Origin: Crambe crambe
Taxonomy: Eukaryota > Porifera > Demospongiae > Poecilosclerida > Crambeidae
Reading direction: 5' to 3'
Assembly (NCBI GenBank): GCA_963924555.1
Contig: OZ004590.1
Coordinates: 6,874,001-6,938,000, forward strand
DNA: 64,000 bases
Below are positions 1 to 11,572 of the stretch, piece after piece (positions within the stretch are counted from its first letter, which is position 1; every line of letters starts with the position of its first letter). Made by a program: the position numbers and the translations under genes. The notes beneath the pieces are model-generated. The model was given only the letters and a program-made list of their open reading frames with translations. It ran no database searches and was not told the origin of the DNA.

Positions 1-651
1 TGTGCAAAGTCTATATTTATGCACATGCGTAGCTCTATATTCAAAGCGCATGCGCAGAGAGCCCGACTTGCTAATTTTAGCCCTACTGGGTCTTTTGTGG
101 CAGTCATGCAAGTACATTAGTCACTCAAGTACATTAGTCACTGACTCTGACTCAACTAGCTACCTGTGTTCTTTAGCTAACCTATTCTGAACTCCTACTT
201 TTAATTCTGTACCTACTCTATATGCCCACTGGGCCTTTACAATGAACTTTGACTTGGATCATGATGGCTTCTCTGTGAGTTCACTTACAAATACTACAGA
301 AAAGAGCCTTACTGATCACCTACAGCACCTAAAACAAGAGGCACTGGTCACCTCTGCAAGGTCACCGTCAGTTACTCCAATTTTGGAAGCAGTGCTAAAG
401 CTACAGCTTTCTAGTCTAGACCCTTTCCCGGTTTTTGGCTAAAAACCGGGAAAGGGTCTGGCTACGCGAGACTAACAGCTTTCATAGAAGTTTTGAAGGC
501 TAAAAGGCCAGGGAAGAATCATTTATAGTTTTATGTAACGTCGTGCATTTTTAGTTCATTTGTTGAAGCCCTAAGGGCAAAGCGCAATGGATGGGATAAC
601 AAAGTATTTTCATATTATGAATACTGTACAGGCCACAATCATAAATATAAA
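1..651. other. Left-edge non-coding stretch
   Basis: No exon can be supported here. A 66-codon open frame at 242-442 has no recognisable homology and runs into a perfect hairpin. A 17-base direct repeat (agtacattagtcactca-like) is present twice near 110-140. The stretch lies downstream of the symplekin stop codon and probably holds its 3' UTR on its right side; no canonical AATAAA was seen there. Confidence 0.5.
418..459. repeat. Perfect 19-bp inverted repeat (hairpin)
   Basis: Bases 418-436 and 441-459 are exact reverse complements, separated by the 4-base loop GGCT. Shorter outer complementarity (TAGTCT near 412, AGACTA near 470) suggests the hairpin is the core of a larger decayed palindromic element. 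It could be a small transposon remnant; no target-site duplication was identified. Confidence 0.8.
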
Positions 652-3600
652 CTATGCTATTGATGATGAATTGGTATTCTCCAAGTTAGCAGTGTCTTTG
701 TCACCCTTGTCACTTGTCCTGCTGGACTGCCGTCTCTTCTTCTCAGATTTCACTTTCTTAGCAACTGCACCAGACGGCTCCAGCTTTTCTATCACTTGGA
801 GCAGCGGTCTAGAAATAGTGGCTTTCTGCAGTAGTATAACAGAGTTGTGATGGTAAGGACCAGGTCCCAACATCAACTTGAATCTTGGTTATTTACTGAA
901 CAAACCTGGTGGTTGGGGAGTTTCTGAATGTGGCTGTAGAAAGGTGCTTGAATTGAAGGACATGACTGCATTATTTAAAGAAAGAATTGTCAGACCTATA
1001 TCACAATGTCATGTACTTCATTTCCCTCCCCTAAGGGAATGAAGACACACCTTCAAGAGATTATCCAGCTGCTGAGAGGGCAGTCGCAACAAAACTTGGA
1101 AGGAGTGAGGTTTAGTCACCTGCAATCATTATAATGATAATCATAGGGACATCCTCCTTCTCTGTACCATACCTCACAGCATTTGACAAAACCTTGCCAC
1201 ACTTTAGGCTGCGTCCAAACCTGCAAACAGGTTTTAGTATGTTTATTAAAGCACACCAGTATGAACAGTGTTGACTGTACCTGCTTGCTTATTAGCTTTA
1301 TCAAGATTGTCATGACAAAACTAGTCAATTTCGGACAGATGGCAAGAGACTGCAAGACCTTCATAACACAAGTAATGCAACAATTCACATAAAAAGGAAA
1401 TGAGTTGTGTTCTATTTAATACCGTTCTCATAAAGAGGACAGGAATGGGATCTTGCTCAAGCAGCTGCTGCAGGACAACAGCCAGCACTTCCTGTGAGAA
1501 GATGGACCTCTCTTGGAAACATAAGTTAGTGGCTACAGTACCAAAGGTGAAGAGAGACCTTTCTACAGTGCTGAGTGTACTAGTAGTGAAGTAGATCTAA
1601 CCTTTTATCACACACTTCATGAGATTATCGTCTCCTTTGCAATAGATGTTGTGAAGAGCTATGAGTAGCTCCGAGGGAGTCACTGGACAGTGTCCCTGAT
1701 CTCCTGCAAAAAAAAAGAAAAAAAGATCAAAATACAAACCTGGAGTGAAAGGAGTCATGGAGAACTCCCTCCAAAGAGGGTATACCATCTCCCTCACCTC
1801 TGTGGGAAACCAGTAGTCGATCAAAAACACCCTTCACGAGATTGGCACTCAAACGTACGAATTTTGGAAGAGCTGTGATGATTTCTTTCTGTCACATGCA
1901 GACAACGTGTTAGTACACAGAGTTCAAAGTGCGCATGTGACTTCTAACCTTTGTAAGGCCGTGCAGAACTGGGATGAGGAATCGAACATCATGGTAGTTA
2001 CGCTGATACAGTTCCCTCACTCTGTTCACCAACTCCGGAGAAGGAGCAGCTAGAAAAAAGGAAAAGAAGGAGGAGGAGGAGGAGAGAGATCAAGTATACC
2101 ACCACACAGTAGTGTTAATGATAAGGGACCTACCCCCTTCAGTGAGGATATGGAGCATTCTCATTATCAAGGTTTCTCCACCAGGAGGACAGCTCTCTAT
2201 CAGCTGAAGAAGATCTGGAGATGTCATTCCAATGCTACGAACCTACAAGTACAGGGAAACTTGTAGCTGCCTGAACTTCCAGCTTCTATAAACTAGTCAT
2301 ACTGGTTGGTCCAGTTGGCGTAGAATGACTCTCTTGACAGTAGGTGATGTGCTGGTGTACACGAAAGCAAGGCTACATATTATATAGTACCCAGAGGAAG
2401 TCACAGAGAGGGAGGAATTAAGTATTCAGACAGTCACAAATGATAGGGACTTACTCTCTCAGGAGTTTGTGATTGAGTGGCAAGAGAGTGACAAACAGAC
2501 TGAAGCATTTCTTCACGCTAGCTTCTGTCCAATCCACTGCCACAGCTGACATTTGCAAAATTAAATCAATACAGCAACTGGCATTGGTATTAACTATGTA
2601 CCCCACATATGTACCTGTGCCATCGTCCATGGTTTGCTCCTCAAACATCGGATGGTCCTGCAGCAAAAGTTGCAACCTCTGCAGTGCAACTCTCTGCACA
2701 CACAGAGAGACACACAGAGAGTAAAGAAAGGATCATAAGATGTTATCTTGTGTGCACACACCTCAATCTTCATTGCTAGTTCAGGTTTGGCATAGAACTT
2801 CTTGGCTATGTGCATGGATTGAATTCTTGCCTTCAAAATACAAGTAAAATAGTCATATACATACATACATACATACATACATACATACATACATACATAC
2901 ATACATACATACATACATAGATACATACATACATACATACATACACACACACATACCAGTTCGATGTCACTGATGGTGATCTCCAGCAGTGCCTGTAAGA
3001 AGTCCTCAGTTCCTCCTGGACCACGAGGTCTCCGCAATACCAACTCCTTCAGAGTGGACACGCCCAGAAATGCTCGCTCCTGTGTGGGCATGTGCAGTAA
3101 AGAAGGGGAGGGTTCAATCAGACTTGGAATTATTGAAGCAAATAAACTCTTTGCTCCTCTTTATCTATCATGATATCACCTTACCTCTTCACAACAGTAA
3201 GACTTTATGATCTCGAGAGCGTCTGGCGTGACTTTGGGTGATTCCAAGATCAATTTGGTGAAGAGTCTATCTCTAGGTTCCAACTTTTCTTTAGTGCCCA
3301 ACATGAGACTGATCAAACAGGAATTGTAATTATTACTGCTCTGGTCAGAGTTCAAGTAACCCTCAGCGATGCAGTACTCTGCATAGAGCCAAGCTATGGC
3401 TATGTCCAGTCTGCCTCGAAAGTCCTCCAGTATGAATTCCAGGAGTGCTAGAGGGAGGGTGAGGGGGGAGGGGGAGGAGGAGGGAGGAAGGGGGGAAAGG
3501 GGGGGAGGAGGGAGGAGAGGAAGGGGAAAGGGGGGAGGAGGGAGGAGAGGAAGGGGAAAGGGGGGAGGAGGAGGGAGGGGGAAAGGGGGAGGAGAGAGGA

Positions 3601-5498
3601 AGGAGAGGGAGGGGAAAGGGGGAGGAGGGAGGAAGGAAAGGGAGGGGAAAGGGGGAGGAGGGAGGGAGGGGGAAAGAGGGGAGGGATTGATTAGTTTTTC
3701 ATTCGTCAGCAGCAGATAATTTTCTTACTATCTTTGAAGTCTTGTCTGAATAAAGTGACAAGGTTGACAATGAGCCTGACCCTATCTGCACCTGCTCCTC
3801 CTCGACAGACACTCTCTGAGGTGGATGAGGGAGGAGCAGAGGGAAGAGAGTTAAAAAGATGAGGGAATTAAGAGGCATCTTGTAAACTGTATCTCCAGAC
3901 TCACTCTCGGAGTTGAGTATCCTCCTGAAGGCAGCCACAGTCATTTCCCTTGCATGCTCCTCATCAAGCACCTTCACTAAAGAACTTACTTCAAACTTAT
4001 GAATCCTTTTCAACTTCTGTAGAAAATGGAGAAAAGAACAATAGAACTTGCCATAGATTCATAAAGTATCTCTTCACCTGTGGAATTGTGGCTTGCAGCT
4101 GCATCTAAAGGGGGAGAGTGCAAATGAAATAGTCATGTGATAAGTCATGTGACATTGTTCCCATGCAAACCTTTCGCTTATCTTTCTCCTTTAATTCTTT
4201 TGAATCTATTAAAATAATAGTATGACATGATATAACAAATTGGGCGCCAGTTTGATTAAGTACCTTCTTCAGATGGAGTTGTGGGTATTTCCACAAGCTG
4301 CAAAGATACAATGAACGTAATGACCAATCAGACTCTAACCTAAAGGGCTCACATTTGATGCATGGACGAATTCCGTCTTCTCTGTTTTTATCTCTGTTTT
4401 GACACCACTGGGGCCAAAGAAAGTGGCATAGGCAATAGGGAACATGGGGTCCATGATGTTCGGCAAACCCAACAATGACCCCAAGTATGACAACTCCCTC
4501 ATGCTCTTCTCCAGGTTGTGATCCTAAACAAGATGGTTAAATGGTTGCTAGATGGTTACAATATAATGAACTATGATCACTTTGACTGTTAAAACCTAAA
4601 TCAGTCACAAAAAAATTAAGCCATTTTTTTTTCAGAAATGACAATGTCTGTAGACTTGCAAAAAATGGCCTATTTTTTCTGAGATCACTAGCATTCAAAT
4701 GCATGATGCCTAGATTGACTTGACTGTTAATTTCATCTGCCTGTTATTAGAACATACATACTTCACTGGTGTCTTCTTCTTCATCTTTTATCTTTTTCCG
4801 TTTCCCATCCCTCTTGTCATCGTCGTCACCTTCCTTGTCGCGAGGACGCTTCCGGGGGTCCCTAACCACAGGAGAACAGCCTGGACTCTCTGAATGAGTG
4901 CTCTAATTAAAAGGAAACCAAACCCAATCAATTCTCCTTCCTTTATATTATGTACATACACACACACATTACCTACCTGCTGTTGCGGTAAAATTCCTTT
5001 AGCCTGAGCTCCTACTCCAATACCTGCTGAGGTCATTTGAGAGGCCAGCAACCGGGCCAAGTGCCTAACCTGAGAGTGAGGAAGGGGAATGAACTCTTTA
5101 TTACTCTATCAAGAATGGGGTTGGTTGTAGGACCTGTGCTTCAGTGCCTGCAGCTGCTATTGGAGTGTAGGAGTGTCCAAATGATTTAGGCTGACTGGAG
5201 GGGATGTTGTCCATGTTGGCTATGACCAGTTCAGTGACAGCTTCAGGTGTCAGCAAAGGCTTCAAATCTTCAGGGGAACAAGAGAAAAAGAGAATAATTA
5301 TTATAAAGAAAGACCTGCTTTTTTTTTTTCCATTACATACATACATACATACATACCATTGGTGGTCATTTCAATGGCTTCCAGCAGTGCTGAACCAGAG
5401 GTCGGCTTATCGTCACCAGCCCCTCCGCTAAGTCCAGATACCTTCCCTGAGGCTACAGCTGAAGATAATTCTAGACCCTAAAAATGGTGATAATGATG

Positions 5499-5590
<92 letters not shown>

Positions 5591-7539
5591 CGCACACTCA
5601 AACGCATCTTCTTGCTGGCGGATAAGTTTTCAGCTTCTGCTCGTGTCTTCTTCAGAGCCTCTCTGGGAGTGTTCTTAGCTATCTATAAAGAAAGAGATGG
5701 AAAACTAATTAATAGGAGTCTCCCCAATTGTGCGTAGTGCATATACTTCGACTTGGGTGCAACCTAAATCAGTCAGGAGAGTAGTGATCTGTTCCCTGCA
5801 TTCATCTGTAACCACACCCATCATAGAGTCACATGACAATCATGTGATCAAAATAATAGTACTTACATGAGGAAGGTTGTCGTAGTAAATTAATAACTTG
5901 AGTCTAGGAAAGAAAGAAAGATAATATTTCATCAAAGTATTAGAACAAAGAACCATGACTATACCTTCAGTTGTTTTCGTACACTTGAGATTTGAGAAGT
6001 GGCGAAATGAGGGGGAAGATTTGCTATAAAAAGAAGACCAAATAGAAGTAGAATAAGTTAGCCAGGTGGCCATATATATACCATGGAGGAGCTCAAAGGC
6101 CTGCAAAACTGTAGAGATGTAGGAGGGTCTCTGTCTGGCTATGGTTGCCAAGGAGATGATACAGGTCATAAGGTTCACGCTGAAACAAGTAAAAATATAG
6201 TCAACACAATGCATGCAGTGTGTGCATGTCACTGGTTGACCCTTTACCAGTCCAAGGGTGGAACTTTAAATAACATCTGACTCTGACCTTGAAACGGTAG
6301 GGGACACTGTCATCTGCAGGAGGGATCCCATGGTCATTCCCGCTTCCTCCCTGAGCTCAGCAGGGTTGAGCATTGGGTGGGATGCGGCCACCTGTTAATA
6401 TTATGTACATATGCTGACATAATACATAATCATATCAAGAGAGTTACTCACTACATCCAAGGAAACCTCTGTGTCCGATGACTTGTTAGTTTCAGAGCTC
6501 TTGAGAAAAATATATTATTATTAACGTAGATAAGAAAATTAGCTATCTTACCAGCTCCTTCTTGGTCTGTGCCAGTACAAGGAACTCCATAAACTTGATA
6601 GCAATGGTCCGAACTCTGGAAAGGGGGAGGGGGCATTGAGTGGAAAAAAATAAAAATTAAAAAAAAAGGAACTTACCCATCATTGTCTGATTCCACTTTG
6701 CCACAAATGTTCTGTTTGATTCCTTCCAATGTCTACTCAGAATGATATAATTACTTTATCTACATTTAACACATAAAAATGGCCTTACCTCCCACATTTC
6801 CTCCATGTCACTATCAACCACCTTCATTTTCGCCACATACTGAAAGTCATTAAAAAAAACATTTATCACTCCTTCACTAGAACCTCCAGTCACAGCTCAT
6901 TCACCAGAAGAGCAAGTTTATAAATCTGGATGACACTGGCCAAGACTCTCTTAATGACGACAGTAGAATCATCCTCAAGCATGTAATTCAAGATTGGAAT
7001 CACGCGCACAAGCAAACCTGGATCACTCTTACTGCAAGAAAGTGGACAAGATGAAAATAGCAAATATTCCCCTCTGCCTGACAACTTGCTCACCTTGCTT
7101 CTTCCATAAATGTCACCACAAACTTGCGAACATCAGGTGCTGGGTCACGTGCAAACGCTATTACTTCCTTAAAAAATGGAAATTATTCTTGATAACAATG
7201 TCTTCATTGACACCACTACTCATATTCTTACATCAAGAAAAGAATCAAGCAGATTTCTATCCTTATTGATGATCAGCTCTTTCACCTAAAATGTCATGGG
7301 AAATTGAAGTGTATTAGTATATTTCCATACTATAGAGTACCTGATTCAGACAGCTGAGCTTCTTTTCTTTATTGACCATCTGAGCTTCATTGATCAGTCC
7401 TATAACCTGTGGGAGATTGTAGTCACAATGGTGGTGTGCATTAACTGGAATTTACTTTATCTCTTGTTGGAAGAGACGCAACAGCATCTGCATCTTCTTG
7501 CTGTTCGCCTAAAGGAATAAAGGAGCTCGTTTGTGCCAT
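652..7539 (-). CDS. SYMPK: Symplekin (mRNA 3'-end processing scaffold), multi-exon
   Basis: Symplekin is the scaffold of the CPSF/cleavage complex that processes polyadenylated and histone mRNA 3' ends in the nucleus. Exon 1 (7456-7539) opens with MAQTSSF; exon 2 (7341-7406) reads [17 protein letters not shown]. Following exons match the N-terminal HEAT-like Pta1/symplekin domain, for example [16 protein letters not shown] near 6950-7020. C-terminal exons near 1190-1390 match the conserved symplekin C-terminal region ([10 protein letters not shown], and [12 protein letters not shown] across an intron). The last exon ends in a lysine/serine-rich tail with its stop at 652-654. There are many short introns, several carrying simple repeats. 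The start is the first ATG and lies 119 bases from the divergent coiled-coil gene. The family is secure; some internal exon borders were not resolved. Confidence 0.9.
2858..2953. repeat. (ATAC)n microsatellite in SYMPK intron
   Basis: About 90 bases of near-perfect tetranucleotide ATAC repeat ending in a short CACA run. It lies in a symplekin intron just downstream, in the sense of transcription, of the exon encoding [12 protein letters not shown]. Another short ATAC array occurs at 5334-5356. Confidence 0.9.
3446..3690. repeat. Purine-rich (GGGGA/GGA)n tract in SYMPK intron
   Basis: About 245 bases almost entirely G and A on the plus strand. Read in symplekin sense this is a pyrimidine tract ending a few bases before the acceptor of the exon that encodes [14 protein letters not shown]. 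It could form triplex (H-DNA) or G-rich structures. The long Arg/Gly/Glu open frame across it on the plus strand is a translation artefact. Confidence 0.9.
5504..5587. repeat. (GA)n microsatellite in SYMPK intron
   Basis: About 84 bases of pure GA, equal to (CT)42 in symplekin sense. It sits upstream of the acceptor for the exon starting [11 protein letters not shown], after a short (ATC)n stretch, so it extends the intron's polypyrimidine region. Confidence 0.92.
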
Positions 7540-7658
7540 TATATTACATCTGGCTTCACTCTCAGCTATCTACTAGCCCTTCATGTCAAAGTTCAAAGTT
7601 CACCTGTTATAAGCGCGCGCGATCTATTGTCATGGCAATTTGCATGCACTAGCTAGCT
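7540..7658. promoter_or_regulatory. Bidirectional promoter region SYMPK / coiled-coil gene
   Basis: Only 119 bases separate the start codons of two divergent genes. The stretch contains a direct repeat (tcaaagttcaaagttca) and a GC-rich GCGCGCGCG block near 7613-7622. No TATA box is obvious. Both 5' UTRs must lie here, so the genes probably share promoter elements. Confidence 0.6.
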
Positions 7659-10600
7659 ATGGCCACTGCTAATATTCCAGCTCTAAGTTCAGCAAATTCT
7701 TCGATAGCAGAACTGAGTTATGATGTGACGATTGCAGTGCAATACTTGAGAGAACTCGGTGAGCCAGCTCGACCCAGCTAGCTAGCTGGATCTCACTATC
7801 ATTATCAATCCACAGCTCAACACATGAAGACAATCCCTCAGAGTTTTGTACCCAGCGACTTGGTAATAGTTGATGAGATAGTATCTTCCTTGAAAGAATT
7901 GGTACAACCACTGTAGCTACTAGACTTTTAATCCAAGCTTACAAATATCTGATTCCAGGACACCAAAAGACTGAGGGCTCATGAGTTGCTCGAAGCAGAG
8001 ACGATTAAGGCCTCCATTCTCAGGCATAAGCTTGCTATCTTGCCTAAGACACTGAAGGAAGAAATTGACGGTAAGCTAATGAATCACAATGACAATGCAT
8101 ATGATTTTAAGGAGCTAGGATATACAGTTAGTTTAATAAACAAGGAGAAACTGTTAGTCTCTTTGATATTGTAGCAAAAGTCAAGCAAGCAAGAGAATCT
8201 AATGCAGGACGGATTGGCAGCATGCAGGTACAGAATTAATTATAGCAGTGTCTTAATCTTGAACTGTTGTTATTCCTGCTGTTTTAGTCTCGGATTGCTG
8301 AGCTCAACAATCTCATAGAAGTGTCCACACGAAGCCAGCAGTTACTGAAGATGCATAATGAACTCCTTGAGTAAGTTTGTTGTATGGGAGTTTCGCTCCT
8401 TGCAATGCACCAATGCACTTAAACTCTCACAGTTTCCACTGTATCCCTTTCATAGATATGAGCAGGGAAATTCATCAGAAACCTACTCCGAGTTGGTGAA
8501 GAAGCTGAACAACTGTATGGCTGACAAATCCAAGTAGGCATATTAATTTTAACTATAACCCTTCATGTGAGTTCCATAACTTCAGGATGCAAATTCAGCT
8601 AAATGACCTGATTGAAAAGCTAAGAGATGTACTACATAAGGTATTATTTCCAGAATCCAACAGGAGTATGTATGTAGATGACTTGATTTTCTAGAATGAG
8701 CAACTGATGAATGATATGGCTAAAGTAGATAAAGACATGGAGGAATTGAGACAAAAATATACTCAAGAGATGGAATACCTTGATGAAGCACTGGTAAAGA
8801 TACCAGTACACATTGGTTTGAGGGTTAAGCTCAATGACATTATTATACGTGCAGAAAGCAACCAAGAAGAAGCACCGGATCAAAGAGGAAGAAAAGAGAG
8901 TTTTAGATCAGTGAGTTGTACAGCATACAGTGAAATTCAAGTGAATGCATGGTGTTCCTCAGGCAGTTGAAAACAATGGAAACTGAACTTTTCAAAAAGG
9001 AGATGGAGATGAAGGATTTAACAACTGTGAGTAATTTCCAATCAAAGAAAGTTAATTGGAGAAGCGGTCACTAAAGTTCTTCTACAGGAAGTTTTACTAG
9101 CAGAGTCTGAGGTGCGACGGTTTGAGGCTGCTAAGAAGGAATTGAAGCATAATTCTGATTCGGCAAGTAAAGACATACAGAATTTTAAACTGCAATGGTG
9201 ATTTAGAATGAAGACCCTTTCAAGTACTTCAGCTACAAAATTCTATTTTTGCCATGCCATATACAGCACTAAACTGGAGGAAGAGACTGTCAAAATGGGG
9301 GAAGATTATGAAGCTAAAGTGAATGAAATACTCAAGAGAACTGAAAAGATTAGGAAGGAGATAGAGCAGGTTGCTCAGGAAACAAAGGAGCTATCTGAAT
9401 CTGAGCTGAAACTGAAGAAAGGTGTAATTTTGATGGAGCTGTTGGCATCAGATTATACATAGTAATTTTTAGAATTTAGAATTATTGCTGATGATGGTGA
9501 AGCTCAAGTAATGATACTGAAGGATATACAAAACAGGTAACTGTCTGATTGTATAGTTACATAGCTTTGTCAGACTTTGCACTTTCCTTCTTTCTCCAGA
9601 GTTGATTCTGCAAAGAAAACAATGGTGGAAAAGGTTGAAAGAAAAGCCAAAATGTCAAAAAGACGCGAGAATTTATTGTATGATCTGGATGAAATAAAAC
9701 AGCATCATGAGTATGTGAAATAGCTGAAACAATGGCCCCTTAATTAATTATGCTCATAATATCTCTTGTTATAATTATATCACCACTTTAATACCATACA
9801 CACTGATAGAGAAACTGTCGCAAACCTTAAACAGGAGATAAAAAGCTTGCAAGACCAATTGACAGAACTGATAAAAACCAAGGAGATAGTGATGGAAGGA
9901 TACAAGGAAGCAGCTCAGTCAAGTGATGCTGTTGTGGCGCAAAACACAGAGGCCATTACCCAGATAACATCAGAGATCTTTATCAAGGAGAAAAAATCAA
10001 CTGCTATGTTGCAGAAGGTAAGGTATATAAAAGTTACTTGGGTTTACATGGCTAGGTAGGTAGGTATCACATTACTTCTTCTGTTCTCATTGATGCAGAT
10101 AGCACACTTAGAAAATATCCAAAAAGAACAGGAAGAGAGCACAAGTGTTTTGAGGCAACTGGTCAGAAATACCCACCTGAAGTTAGAAAAAACAAAAGAA
10201 ACTCTTTCACAGTCAGTCCAGACATTAGAGGTCAGTCTTATAATGGTTAGAAACAAGAGAATGATTTTTTAATTTTATTTTAAGACTAATATTGCTGACT
10301 TGACTGAGGAACTTAGTAGCCACAATGAAACTCTTGCGATAATGAAGGTAGATGGTGCAAATAATATATATAATAATATGTAACACTTATTCTCTAATCA
10401 TCTCGTAGCCAAAATGGATAGCTTTAGGAAAGGAATGGGAAGAAACTTCTAAAGAAAATGAGATCAAGAAAAAGAAACTTATAGGTATTGCATGGCCTCT
10501 CTGCATGGGTCTAGGCATGTTGGATACATTATTTTCTATTCTAGCCTTCAAGAGTGAAAAGTCAGCTCTAGGAGATAAGAAGGCAGAAGTAAATAAAGAA

Positions 10601-11481
10601 ATCACTGGATTGGAAAAATCTCAAGTAATTATAATAAGAGAGATGTAGTCCTAATCCTATCTTTATTGTGCAGAAAAAGCTGAGGATGGATACACTAAGC
10701 TGTCGGGCACACACACGGCAATGCATTCGTGAACGGACCAAAGTGGTTGAGGAACTGGAGAAGCAAGTAGTGGAGGCTAGTCAAAAGCTACTGGTCATCA
10801 ATAAAGAGAACAAGAAGTATGATGATCATTAATCATAGCTAGAAATGACTTTTGACTTCTTGATATTTTCGTTCCTTTGTTCTGGAGCAGAATTTCAACA
10901 GTAAGTCTGTGATGAATATTTGTACTGAACTATATATTATTAGTCCCTGATAATTATAGGCTAATGATCGTTTCTCCAAAGAAATTGAACGATTGACAGC
11001 TTTATTAGGGGGCAAGGACAGGATAGTATCTAAACTGGGAGCTGCTCTCAAATCATACAGAAGTACATCTAGAATCATTAGCTCATACCACAATTTTAAA
11101 TGTACTTCTACTTCAGATGCATTAGAGGATAATTGGAAAATGAATGGAGAGCTAGATAGAGTGAGTTTTCGGTTATAGTCTTACACTGCATTGCTACTAC
11201 ACTGTAATACTAATACAGGCAGCTGCAGAAAGGGATATGGTAGTGTTGAAGGAGATCACCACACTAAGAGAATTATCAGAAAATCGACTTGAATTGTATG
11301 TCATCTGTCATTCCATACCATACCGGCTACTGCAAAGTTGCTCTCTTCTCTCTTTAGAATTACAAACATCCACGAACATTTCCATGAAGAGCTAAAGAGA
11401 CTTTATAGCTATTTAGAAATCGCAGCATATGGGAACTCTTCAGAGAGTAGAATTGCCAGTGACGCCAGTGTTAAATCATAG
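7659..11481 (+). CDS. Long coiled-coil protein, possibly CCDC175-like
   Basis: A multi-exon gene of about 17 small exons encoding an almost wholly coiled-coil protein. The start is ATGGCCACTGCTAATATTCC (MATANIPALSSANSSIAELS). A splice after YLREL joins an exon near 7961 beginning DTKRLRAHELLEAE. Later exons are rich in Glu, Lys and Leu heptads (for example EEETVKMGEDYEAKVNEI near 9280). The C terminus (FHEELKRLYSYLEIAAYG) ends with TAG at 11479-11481. There is no enzymatic motif. The N-terminal 'IPALSS' segment and overall layout recall CCDC175, but this rests on a weak impression, so no symbol is given. It converges with ZFYVE1, 91 bases between stop codons. Confidence 0.7.
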
Positions 11482-11572
11482 GATTATAAAAATAATAAGA
11501 CAATACTCACTTTGTAACAATGAACAGTGCAAGCATTGGAGTTATGATTCATCTTAAAGACAATGAACTCAG

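Noticed and set aside
242-442. 66-codon frame MNFDLDHDGFSVSS...
   Set aside because: No homology, no splice context, and its end runs into the perfect hairpin at 418-459.
3396-3719. 107-codon Gly/Arg/Glu-rich frame on the plus strand
   Set aside because: Product of the purine-rich repeat in a SYMPK intron; no other support.
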